Shown: one piece after another, positions 1-6,764 of the stretch
Position numbering within the stretch: the first letter of the stretch is position 1
Layout: each line of letters opens with the position of its first letter
Source: Desulfotomaculum sp.
Lineage (GTDB): Bacteria > Bacillota > Desulfotomaculia > Desulfotomaculales > Desulfohalotomaculaceae
NCBI GenBank assembly: GCA_021129815.1
Contig: JAJOKN010000014.1
Location: 1 to 8,177 of the forward strand
DNA length: 8,177 nucleotides
Direction of reading: 5' to 3'
Notes under the pieces: generated by a model
The model's input: the letters and a program-made list of their open reading frames with translations, nothing else
Databases searched by the model: none
Told to the model about the DNA's origin: nothing
Program-made: the position numbers and the translations under genes

Positions 1-239
1 ATTGTTTTTCTACTTCTGTAGCTATTTTAATAACTGTTTCTTCATCTGTTATTATATCTATCCTTACATTGTTCAACATACCGCTTATATCTTCTCCAAA
101 TCTAACACCAGTTTCCCCTTTGCCTGCAACTCTATCCAATGTATATCCAGTTGACCCTAATTCTTTAGCAAAGCTCTATTATGTTATCCAATATAGTTGC
201 TTCTGTTATAATCGTCAATTTCTTTATCTTTGTAAACAA
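1..239 (-). pseudogene. PII-like signalling protein, frameshifted and cut by the window edge
   Basis: Read on the minus strand, a TTG start at 239-237 has a good ribosome binding site (AGGTGA at 251-246, six bases away). It encodes 24 residues beginning MFTKIKKLTIITEA and ending IIELC before a TAA at 167-165. Shifting +1 at the CTT TGC codons (173-168) continues as AKELGSTGYTLDRVAGKGE and then 37 more residues, including DISGMLNNVRIDIITDEE, to the window edge. The joined product resembles small PII-like proteins: a first beta strand and helix, a Gly-rich T-loop region (GKGETGVRFGEDISG), then a second beta-alpha unit. Family assignment is by eye and the C-terminus is outside the window. Removing one T from the TTT at 172-170 restores one frame. 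The gene may be a pseudogene, carry a sequencing error, or use +1 frameshifting. It lies 139 bases downstream of modC, so it could be read through from the nif-mod operon or have its own promoter. Confidence 0.6.
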
Positions 240-378
240 TGCGCATCACCTCATACAAATAAAATTATATTCTTATATCACCAAGTTAAAGTCCAAATAC
301 AGCTGTAGCAAATGGCTTTTAAAAATCTTGTTTCACATATATTTTTCATCTATCAAAATTTCTTTTGAGTTTCCATTA
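240..378 (-). other. modC to PII-like intergenic region
   Basis: This 139-base AT-rich gap has no coding potential I can support. On the minus strand it holds a TATAAT hexamer at 269-264, about 12 bases before the PII-like ribosome binding site. The best -35 I can find is weak (TTTAAC at 290-285, spacing 15). A perfect 10-base palindrome, TACAGCTGTA, lies at 298-307. A weak TCAAAA/TTTTGA stem with a four-base loop lies at 353-368, without a T tract. I see no convincing terminator after modC, so readthrough toward the PII-like gene is possible. Confidence 0.35.
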
Positions 379-1500
379 TCAAACTGCATCTTTCTTTATA
401 CACATAAGTGGGAATTTTTTACCCTCTAATCGAGATCTTTTGCCACAAAGCGGATGTATGGAATTTTTATCAAATGACAGCCACACTTTATCCCCAATTT
501 TATAATTAAAAGAATTCTTAGTTACTGATACACACAGCTTTATACCATAAGCATTTACAACAACTCTTAACCCTTGCAACACTGGAATTATATTTTCTAC
601 TGCTCCAAACAGCACATTCTTATGCTCTTTAAGCCCAAGCAAAATATTCTCAGGATGAATGCAAAAATACATCTCTCTCTTCTTTTCAAGTATGGGATAT
701 TTAGGTACAAAAACCTTAACAGGCTTTAACGCGCTTATCACTTCAACTACCGCTTCCTTTTCACTAAATTCCACAACTTTCCCTTTTATTATGTTGTTTG
801 CCCCTACAAAGTTCGCTACAAATTCATTCTTCGGATAATACAGAACGTCATCAACCGTTCCCAACTGCATTATCTCACCTTTATCAAAAATAGCAATTTT
901 ATCTCCTACTGTCATCGCCTCTGTTAGGTTATGAGTAACATATACAGCAGTAACGCCAGTATTTTTTATAATTCTTTTGATTTCTATTCGCAATTTTTCC
1001 CTAAGCAATGGATCTAATGCACTTAATGGCTCGTCAAGCAGCAAAATATCAGGTTCTATAACAATGGATCTTGCCAATGCAACTCTTTGCTTTTGTCCCC
1101 CGCTCAATTCATCAATATATTTTCTTGCCAGCTCGGTAATGTTTAGCATTTCCATTATTTTATTGACTTTTCTATTGATCAAATCTCTTTTTAAATTTTT
1201 CAACCTCAATCCAAATGCAATATTATCAAACACATTTTTATGAGGAAATAAAGCATAATCCTGAAAAACAAATCCTACATTCCTTTTCTCAGGCGGCACA
1301 TCATTTACCAATTTATTTTTTATTATAACATCACCAGCATCCTGTTTTATAAGCCCTGCTATTATATTAAGCAATGTGGTTTTCCCACCCCCACTGCCCC
1401 CAAGCAACACCATTATTTCTCCAGCATTTACTTTAAAACCAATATTTTTCAATACAGTTTTATTTCCAAACTTTTTAACAATGCTTATAAGTTCAATCAT
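379..1500 (-). CDS. modC: Molybdate ABC transporter ATP-binding protein ModC
   Basis: This is the cytoplasmic ATPase that powers molybdate uptake through ModB. The 373 residues begin with a complete ABC domain: Walker A GGSGGGKTT at 34-42, Q-loop Gln80, signature LSGGQ at 132-136, Walker B ILLLDE at 152-157, D-loop ALD just after, and switch His190 in VTHN. Residues from about 235 to the end form a regulatory region of the kind that carries a TOBE/MOP fold in ModC, CysA and related proteins. I see no clear MOP signature, so that part is inferred from position. The ATG at 1500 has an AAAGGTGATG ribosome binding site. The start overlaps the end of modB by eight bases (ATGATTGA), which suggests translational coupling. 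By sequence alone the ATPase could serve sulfate, tungstate or iron. Molybdate is favoured because modB, a recognisable ModA and nif genes are adjacent. Confidence 0.9.
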   Translation of the reverse strand: MIELISIVKKFGNKTVLKNIGFKVNAGEIMVLLGGSGGGKTTLLNIIAGLIKQDAGDVIIKNKLVNDVPPEKRNVGFVFQDYALFPHKNVFDNIAFGLRLKNLKRDLINRKVNKIMEMLNITELARKYIDELSGGQKQRVALARSIVIEPDILLLDEPLSALDPLLREKLRIEIKRIIKNTGVTAVYVTHNLTEAMTVGDKIAIFDKGEIMQLGTVDDVLYYPKNEFVANFVGANNIIKGKVVEFSEKEAVVEVISALKPVKVFVPKYPILEKKREMYFCIHPENILLGLKEHKNVLFGAVENIIPVLQGLRVVVNAYGIKLCVSVTKNSFNYKIGDKVWLSFDKNSIHPLCGKRSRLEGKKFPLMCIKKDAV

Positions 1501-2284
1501 TTTTCATCACCTTTTTAAACACCGCTAATATTAAAAAAGATATTGAAATCAACACTAAAGAAAGTATATTAGCTACTTCCCTCTCACCTGACAAAGCACT
1601 TGTATATATAGCTATTGGCAGAGTTGTTAAAAGCCCACATACCATCATAGTAGCACCAAATTCTCCAATAGCCCTTGCATATGCCATAACAATGCCTGCT
1701 AGTATTCCTTTTTTAGAAAGGGGCAAAATGATTTGTTTAAATATCAACAATTCTGAAGCTCCCATTGTTTTAGCTGCATTGATTAAATTGCTTGGAATGG
1801 CACTCATAGCTGTTCGTGTGCTTTTTACAATAAAAGGCAGCGCTACAAAAGTTTGAGCAATTACTATAGCAACAGTGCTAAACATAAGCTCTATACCTAA
1901 AAAACTGAGTGGATACCCGACCAACCCATATTTCCCGAAGGTTATCAAAAGCAAATAACCTGCTACGCTAGGCGGAAGCACAAAAGGTAGATTTATGAGA
2001 GTATCAAATGTTTCCCTAAAGAAAATTTTTTTATACTCCATCAAATAAGCCAGTGATATGCCTGCTATAGTTGAAATTGCTGTAGAAGCAAGCGCAGTAA
2101 ATATACTTAAAACAAGCGGTTTTGTTACATGATATGAAAATAAAACTTTAAAACTTGCTATATCCTGCAAAACATTCAGTATGAGAGCAATAAGCGGGCA
2201 TATTATAAGCAAAGCAAATACGCAAAATCCAAATATCATAATTACGTTCAACACTGCTGTTCTGTTGTTTGCAAAGGCACTCAT
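1493..2284 (-). CDS. modB: Molybdate ABC transporter permease ModB
   Basis: This is the integral membrane subunit forming the molybdate channel. The protein has 263 residues from the ATG at 2284. That start follows GGTGATT with good spacing. GTG codons at 2296 and 2293 are in frame but lie over or before that binding site, so I did not use them. Hydrophobic segments lie near residues 12-37, 56-82, 98-116, 132-153, 193-216 and 238-257. The cytoplasmic EAA coupling loop is clear at about 168-189 (NAAKTMGASELLIFKQIILP), followed by the EFGATMM motif typical of ModB/CysT permeases at 208-214. The N-terminal part before the second membrane segment seems slightly longer than in the shortest ModB proteins. 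The gene starts 30 bases after modA and overlaps modC by eight bases, so the three genes form one transporter unit. Tungstate or sulfate permeases are the nearest alternatives. Confidence 0.92.
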   Translation of the reverse strand: MSAFANNRTAVLNVIMIFGFCVFALLIICPLIALILNVLQDIASFKVLFSYHVTKPLVLSIFTALASTAISTIAGISLAYLMEYKKIFFRETFDTLINLPFVLPPSVAGYLLLITFGKYGLVGYPLSFLGIELMFSTVAIVIAQTFVALPFIVKSTRTAMSAIPSNLINAAKTMGASELLIFKQIILPLSKKGILAGIVMAYARAIGEFGATMMVCGLLTTLPIAIYTSALSGEREVANILSLVLISISFLILAVFKKVMKND

Positions 2285-2314
2285 TTCAATCACCACATTT
2301 AACTTTTGATAGCA

Positions 2315-3130
2315 TCATTTTGCTGTTACTATTACCATTTCATTTTCACAAAATATTTCGTAACTTTCTACAATCCTCTCCTCTTGCAAAATCTGCATAT
2401 GTTTTAAGCTAGCTGATGCAAACACATCTGCTCCTGCTTCTCCACCTATTGCTCCTGCCTGTATTTTTTGTCTTAAAGAACCAGAACTTGCAAACATAAC
2501 TTTTACATCACAACCAGTAGCCTTTTTAAATTCGGATGATATCTCATTAAAAGCATCTGTGAGCGATGCTGCAGCATACACTACCAGTTCCTCTTCGATA
2601 TTTACAGGCTGATAAGACTCACCTTCATCTGATATTGCTACAAAACCATAATTTGCGAGAATGCTCTGCCCTTGCTTAGAAAGTACAAATTCCATAAAGT
2701 TTTCTGCTGCTTTTTTATTGTCACTTTTATCTAAAACTGCAATTGGATATTTCGCAGTTATATTTATATCATCTGGTATCTCTATAATTTTTATTTTCTC
2801 TTTTTCAGTATATGCATCAGTGCGGTAAACAAATCCTGCATCTACCTCCTTTGATACTACTTTGTCAAGAACTGCTCTTACATTAACTTCTTTGGAAACA
2901 ATATTTGACCTTATTCTTTCAGCTAGCTCAGAATTTTCTTTGCTTAAATTATCTATTATACCCTCGGCATATTTCCCGGCAGGCACATGTTTAGAATCGC
3001 CTATTGATATTCTAACCCCATCATTACCCAAATCTTCTATATTTTGTATTACAACTCTTTCATTTTTTGAACAGCCCACAAAAATCAAAATTACAGATAT
3101 AAATAACAAAAACAACAATTTATTCCTCAT
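2315..3130 (-). CDS. modA: Molybdate-binding lipoprotein ModA, circularly permuted
   Basis: This is the extracellular binding protein that delivers molybdate to ModBC. The ATG at 3130 follows GGGGTGG and opens a lipoprotein signal (MRNKLLFLLFISVILIFVGC, Cys20), so I prefer it to an upstream in-frame start at 3196 that overlaps nifV. The domain order is reversed. Residues 31-165 match the usual C-terminal half: IEDL, GVRISIGD, HVPAGKYA, DAGFVYRTDA, YPIAVLDKS and GQSILANYGFV. After a linker at about 166-180, residues 181-271 match the usual N-terminal half: ELVVYAAASLTDAFNEI, MFASSGSLRQKI, GADVFASA, and a final strand MVIVTAK. Positions equivalent to the E. coli ModA ligands are all present: Ser189 (AAASL), Ser216 (ASSG), Ala51 (VPAG), Val84 and Tyr102. 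The total of 271 residues is normal for the family, so little is missing. The assignment to ModA is firm. That the permuted protein folds and binds is an inference from the intact frame and kept residues. Confidence 0.88.
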   Translation of the reverse strand: MRNKLLFLLFISVILIFVGCSKNERVVIQNIEDLGNDGVRISIGDSKHVPAGKYAEGIIDNLSKENSELAERIRSNIVSKEVNVRAVLDKVVSKEVDAGFVYRTDAYTEKEKIKIIEIPDDINITAKYPIAVLDKSDNKKAAENFMEFVLSKQGQSILANYGFVAISDEGESYQPVNIEEELVVYAAASLTDAFNEISSEFKKATGCDVKVMFASSGSLRQKIQAGAIGGEAGADVFASASLKHMQILQEERIVESYEIFCENEMVIVTAK

Positions 3131-3164
3131 AACTACCACCCCAGTAAAAATTACATGCTTAAAT

Positions 3165-3983
3165 TCAACTGCAAAGCGCAAGTCTCCCGCTTGCACGCGC
3201 TACATAATCAACCAGTTTTTTAAACGCTTCTTCATCGAACTCGCTATTTATAGAAAGAAAGTACCTTAACACACGATTTAACTCGTTTAAATCGGTATTG
3301 CCTGCTCGTTCTCCCAAACCCGCAACAGTAGTATCAATGTAATCAGCACCAGCTTTTGCAGCAGCCAGCGCATTGGCAGTAGCCATACCAAAATCATTGT
3401 GCCCGTGAAACTCAATGTCTATTTCAACGTTTTGCTTCAGCCTTTTAATAACATCAAACGTGTTAAAGGGATCCAATATGCCTACCGTATCGCAATAACG
3501 CAAACGTACCGCACCCAAATCCTGCGCTAAAAATGCCACTTCTAACAAAAACTCTATATCAGCTCTAGAAGCATCTTCTGTACCAACAGTAATGCGGCAG
3601 CCAAAACCACTGGCATATTCAACTGCTTTTTTAAGTTTTTCTAAAACCCAACTGCGGCTTTTGTTCAACTTGTAACGAAGCTGTATTTCAGACACTGGGA
3701 CAGAAATATGAATATTCTTCAAACCGCAAGCCAAAGATGCCTTTATGTCTTCCAAAACAGGACGATTCCATGTGAATACCGTGCTTTTGAGATTAAGCGC
3801 TATAATTGCACGTATGCTTTCCTGCTCTATTTCGCCCATTGCAGGAATGCCTGCTTCAATCTCACTAACGCCTACCTCATCCAACATCTTGGCTATCATA
3901 ACTTTTTCCTGCAATGTAAATGCCACACCAGGTGTCTGCTCCCCATCTCTAAGCGTTACATCAATTATTTTAGTGCTGTGCAT
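3165..3983 (-). CDS. nifV: Homocitrate synthase NifV, catalytic barrel only (alpha-type)
   Basis: NifV condenses acetyl-CoA with 2-oxoglutarate to give homocitrate, the organic ligand of FeMo-cofactor. The 272 residues begin with the DRE-TIM signature DVTLRDGEQTPG at 8-19 and contain the metal-binding HGH at 193-195 in EFHGHNDFGMATANA, then the DTTVAGLGERAGN motif at 217-229. I chose ATG 3983 because AGGAG at 3996-3992 is eight bases upstream; ATG 3989 is too close. The protein stops at ASGRLALCS, where ordinary NifV (about 380 residues) continues into a C-terminal region. This matches the split NifV known from Clostridium pasteurianum, where nifV-alpha encodes the N-terminal part and nifV-omega the C-terminal part. 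No omega gene is in this window. The gene could therefore be an alpha subunit with a distant partner, or a truncated protein. A 34-base gap separates it from modA. Isopropylmalate or citramalate synthase is a less likely reading. Confidence 0.85.
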   Translation of the reverse strand: MHSTKIIDVTLRDGEQTPGVAFTLQEKVMIAKMLDEVGVSEIEAGIPAMGEIEQESIRAIIALNLKSTVFTWNRPVLEDIKASLACGLKNIHISVPVSEIQLRYKLNKSRSWVLEKLKKAVEYASGFGCRITVGTEDASRADIEFLLEVAFLAQDLGAVRLRYCDTVGILDPFNTFDVIKRLKQNVEIDIEFHGHNDFGMATANALAAAKAGADYIDTTVAGLGERAGNTDLNELNRVLRYFLSINSEFDEEAFKKLVDYVARASGRLALCS

Positions 3984-4033
3984 GCACATCACTCCTTAAC
4001 AGGTAATATTAAACCTGCAACTTTCATCACTCA

Positions 4034-4088
4034 ATCCCGCACCCACTTGTTGTGCACTCATTTTTAGCTATACAAGTGGGTGCGGGAT
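4034..4088. repeat. Perfect 17-bp inverted repeat between nifB and nifV
   Basis: ATCCCGCACCCACTTGT at 4034-4050 is the exact reverse complement of 4072-4088, around a 21-base loop. Eleven of the 17 pairs nearest the base are GC-rich, which is striking in this AT-rich window. There is no T tract after the stem on either strand, so it is not a standard intrinsic terminator. It could be an RNA-stabilising or processing hairpin in the operon transcript, or part of an inserted repetitive element together with the adjoining heptamer repeat. Confidence 0.9.
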
Positions 4089-4109
4089 CCGACCTCCGAC
4101 TACTGACTT
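4089..4109. repeat. Heptamer tandem repeat, three copies
   Basis: The plus strand reads CCGACCT, CCGACTA, CTGACTT, then a further CCG. This is a seven-base period with a core of C-Y-GAC. It directly abuts the right arm of the 17-bp inverted repeat and ends just after the nifB stop codon. Short heptamer repeats of this kind occur as dispersed intergenic elements in some bacteria. Whether this one is dispersed cannot be seen from a single copy. Confidence 0.6.
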
Positions 4110-4114
4110 CCGTT

Positions 4115-4975
4115 CTAAAGCGCACGGCACTTTGCGCTCTGTCTTCCCAATATACCCACTGCGTCTGCTCTGCACTGCTTGCACCAATCCATCTGGCGCA
4201 AATATCTTTCACATTCCTTGCGAATTGCTTTTATTTCTTCAACTGTTGGAGCTTTCATATCCTTAAAGCCAGCAATAGGTATAAGCGGCATTACATTCAT
4301 CATATATACTCCTAACTCAGCTACTGTCTTTGCCACAACAGGTATGTGTTCTTTATTTATATCTGGGATCAATATAGTATTTATCTTTACACGTATGCCT
4401 TTTTTTACAGCTGCTTCAATACCTGCTGCTTGCTGACTCCACAACAAGGCAGCTGCTTTCTTACCTCTGTAAGTGCGGCCTTTAAATCTCACATACTCAT
4501 ATATCTGGCTTCCTATTTCAGGATCCACTGCGTTCACTGTAACTGTAATAGTCCTAACCCCTGCAGCACTCAAATGTTCTATGCGTTCTTTTAACATAAG
4601 CCCGTTTGTGCTTATGCACTTTATAAGCTCTGGATATTTTTTATGAATAATATCCAATGTATTAAGCGTCTCTATATTAGCAAGCGGATCTCCCGGCCCT
4701 GCAATACCTACAACTTTCATGTTAGGCTCCTCAGCGATTATTTCAGAAACCCACTTGAGAGCTGCTTTTGGCGTCATAAGCTTGCTTGTAACACCTGGAC
4801 GGCTTTCATTCACACAGTCATAACGCTTGTCGCAGTAACGACACTGTATATTGCACACTGGTGCTACCGGTAAATGTATCCTGCCGAATTTTTTAGAAGC
4901 GCCTTTTTGAAAACACGGATGTTTATTGAGTTCCTTTTCCAGCTGACTAGTTGTATCTTTATTTGCTACACACAT
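4115..4975 (-). CDS. nifB: FeMo-cofactor precursor synthase NifB, radical SAM core only
   Basis: NifB is a radical S-adenosylmethionine enzyme that fuses two [4Fe-4S] clusters, inserts carbide and a ninth sulfide, and yields NifB-co, the precursor of FeMo-cofactor. The 286 residues start with the NifB HPCF motif at 19-22, followed by the SAM-cluster motif CNIQCRYC (Cys41, Cys45, Cys48) and DKRYDCVNESRPGV. A SAM-binding stretch, GIAGPGDPLAN, comes next, and the C-terminal CKQCRADAVG motif has Cys265 and Cys268. The protein ends shortly after that motif, so it lacks the C-terminal NifX-like domain found in many bacterial NifBs and resembles short archaeal-type NifB. The ATG at 4975 has a strong AAGGGGGA ribosome binding site. 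A 70-base gap separates it from nifE upstream. The missing domain may be supplied by the NifX-type domain at the end of that NifE. Confidence 0.95.
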   Translation of the reverse strand: MCVANKDTTSQLEKELNKHPCFQKGASKKFGRIHLPVAPVCNIQCRYCDKRYDCVNESRPGVTSKLMTPKAALKWVSEIIAEEPNMKVVGIAGPGDPLANIETLNTLDIIHKKYPELIKCISTNGLMLKERIEHLSAAGVRTITVTVNAVDPEIGSQIYEYVRFKGRTYRGKKAAALLWSQQAAGIEAAVKKGIRVKINTILIPDINKEHIPVVAKTVAELGVYMMNVMPLIPIAGFKDMKAPTVEEIKAIRKECERYLRQMDWCKQCRADAVGILGRQSAKCRAL

Positions 4976-5045
4976 CTCACATTCCCCCTTTTATTAGCTC
5001 AAAAACCTACAACACACCAAACAAAATGCTTTTTGGTTATAAATT

Positions 5046-6743
5046 TCAATCTGCTGTTTCTGACAACATTTTTAGCACACTTATTACATCTCCCTGTGCC
5101 TCTATCAACCTCTTGTTGTCGCTTTGCATCTTATCATGCACACACTTGCCTGCCTTCACACACACAATCACATTGCAATCCTGTATCAAATCCAGTCTAC
5201 ACTGCAAGCTGTTTTTTACTGCTTCACAACTATCTTCAACAGCACTTGCTTTCCTAATTTCTATTAGCTCTCTTTCATCGCCACTTACATCGAATATCAT
5301 AAACTGCTCTGCTTTTCCAAAATGCTGATCTACTTCTATACCACTCTTTGAAGCTACAGCTATGCGCACTTTCTCTCTAACTCCTTTATCAATGCTATTA
5401 CTGCGATATCTGTTTTTCACCATTTTCCAAACTGGAGCGCTTATAAGCCCAGCTGCTTCCCTTGCCATATTCACAAACCCGCTAAATCCTGCAAAAGCGC
5501 TGAATTCCTGTGGAAACACCATAAAAGGAATGCCGAGCTTATGCGCCATATACTTTTCCTTCATTCCACCCAGAAGTATATCTGGTTCAGTCGCCATCAA
5601 AAGTGCTTCAAGCTCCTTTTCGCTTGCATCATCTATTATCACCGCACCTTCATTTGCTTGACATGCTGCTTCTTTATAATCCTCGCTGCACCCAAATTGT
5701 GAGCCAACCATAACTACTTCCATACCCATCTCCTTAAGTGCTTTCGTTACAGAGCCCATTCTAGATGCTCCAAAAAAAACTGCTGCTTTCTTTCCATTTA
5801 AGATCTCAAGGTATTGTGCTGCCTCTTTCTTAGCTTTATCCATCTCTTCTGAAATCAAAGCCTCAACTCGTTCTCTGCTGATGTCAAAGTATTCACTTAA
5901 TTTCCTCAAAGAATCAGCTGTTTCATTGAGCCCAATGAAAGCAAGTTTTATAAAGGGAATGTTGAATTTATCTTTCATAGCTTGTGCTAATTTATAACCA
6001 GTGCGCCTGCAGTGCACTATATTAAGCTTTGCTTTGTTTCCCCTTGCTATGCTGTCTATCGATGCTTTCCCTGAAAAAGCGCATATCACATTTATACCCA
6101 ATCTTGCTAACAATCCTTCTATTTGATCCAAATCGCCTTGCACATTGAATTCTCCGAGCAAATTCACGCTTTTTTCTGCATATGAGTTGTGGCTCTCGTT
6201 TGCAGTGCTATTGCCTATAAAATGCTTAAATAAAACTCCTATGGCTATATCCTGCCCTGCTGCTTGACTCACACCGCTAAATCCCGGACAATTCACCAAC
6301 ACAACAGGCATATTTATTTCGCTTTCAGCCTTTTTACATACAAGAGATAAATCCTCTCCTGTCACTCCCGGCACACATGTGATGTAAACAAATACAGCTT
6401 TTGCTGCCTCAACATGATTTACAGCCTGCAAAATAGTTTCATAAAGCTTTTTTGCTCCACCCATGATCACATCTTTTTCTCTTAAATCGGTAGAAAACAA
6501 TGTGTAATTTTTCTTCCTAACAGTACGCCCATAATATGCACAGCTCGGCATGCCATGAACTATGTGAACAGCATCTTCAATCGGTGCAAGTATCCACCTA
6601 GCACCATAAAACGCACATGACCTTTCAGTAATCACCCCAGGTGCTGTTTTTCTTTCGCACTCAGGTATTTCAACTTTCTCACTTCGTTTTATCTTAAGCT
6701 TCTTGCACTGAGATATTTCTTCACCTAGTAACTGCTCCAACAC
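5046..6743 (-). CDS. nifE: NifE scaffold protein fused to a C-terminal NifX-type domain
   Basis: NifE with NifN forms the scaffold on which NifB-co matures by addition of molybdenum and homocitrate. Residues 1 to about 445 are NifE: PGVITERSCAF (Cys43), HGMPSCAYYG (Cys68) and YITCVPGVTGED (Cys123) give the bridging-cluster cysteines, and NIVHC (Cys245) matches the conserved cysteine of the cofactor site. The NifD cofactor histidine region is replaced by PQEFSAFAGFSGFV, so this is not NifD. Residues 455-565 (bases 5046-5381) form a second domain of the dinitrogenase iron-molybdenum cofactor binding type: VRIAVASKSG, VDQHFGKAEQFMIFDV, and a cysteine-rich tail (Cys506, 515, 523, 528, 534). Such domains occur as NifX, NifY or the NifB C-terminus and bind NifB-co or related clusters. 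Typical NifE has about 450-475 residues, so the extra length is the fused domain. The GTG start at 6743 has a GGTGGTGAT site; nifN ends 21 bases upstream. Confidence 0.92.
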   Translation of the reverse strand: MLEQLLGEEISQCKKLKIKRSEKVEIPECERKTAPGVITERSCAFYGARWILAPIEDAVHIVHGMPSCAYYGRTVRKKNYTLFSTDLREKDVIMGGAKKLYETILQAVNHVEAAKAVFVYITCVPGVTGEDLSLVCKKAESEINMPVVLVNCPGFSGVSQAAGQDIAIGVLFKHFIGNSTANESHNSYAEKSVNLLGEFNVQGDLDQIEGLLARLGINVICAFSGKASIDSIARGNKAKLNIVHCRRTGYKLAQAMKDKFNIPFIKLAFIGLNETADSLRKLSEYFDISRERVEALISEEMDKAKKEAAQYLEILNGKKAAVFFGASRMGSVTKALKEMGMEVVMVGSQFGCSEDYKEAACQANEGAVIIDDASEKELEALLMATEPDILLGGMKEKYMAHKLGIPFMVFPQEFSAFAGFSGFVNMAREAAGLISAPVWKMVKNRYRSNSIDKGVREKVRIAVASKSGIEVDQHFGKAEQFMIFDVSGDERELIEIRKASAVEDSCEAVKNSLQCRLDLIQDCNVIVCVKAGKCVHDKMQSDNKRLIEAQGDVISVLKMLSETAD

Positions 6744-6764
6744 GCTCTATCACCACCCGCAATT

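Noticed and set aside
2315..3130. Two separate truncated modA genes instead of one permuted gene
   Set aside because: The frame is continuous, with one signal peptide, a short linker, no internal start with a good ribosome binding site, and no leftover halves on either side.
2862..3269. Plus-strand open frame across the modA start and nifV end
   Set aside because: It is antisense to two supported genes, has no family signature, and no ribosome binding site sets it apart.
4000..4017. Small stem CAGGT/ACCTG before nifV
   Set aside because: Five base pairs next to the ribosome binding site are too few to claim a regulatory structure.
4034..4088. Intrinsic terminator between nifB and nifV
   Set aside because: The stem is strong, but neither strand has a T tract after it, and nifV follows with its own ribosome binding site as an operon member.
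4027..4212. Minus-strand small open frame across the nifB end and the hairpin
   Set aside because: It overlaps the conserved C-terminus of nifB in another frame and its end is encoded by the inverted repeat, so it is not a credible gene.
5016..5037. Hairpin ACCAAA/TTTGGT between nifE and nifB
   Set aside because: Only six pairs with low GC and a ten-base loop; it is not distinguishable from chance in AT-rich sequence.
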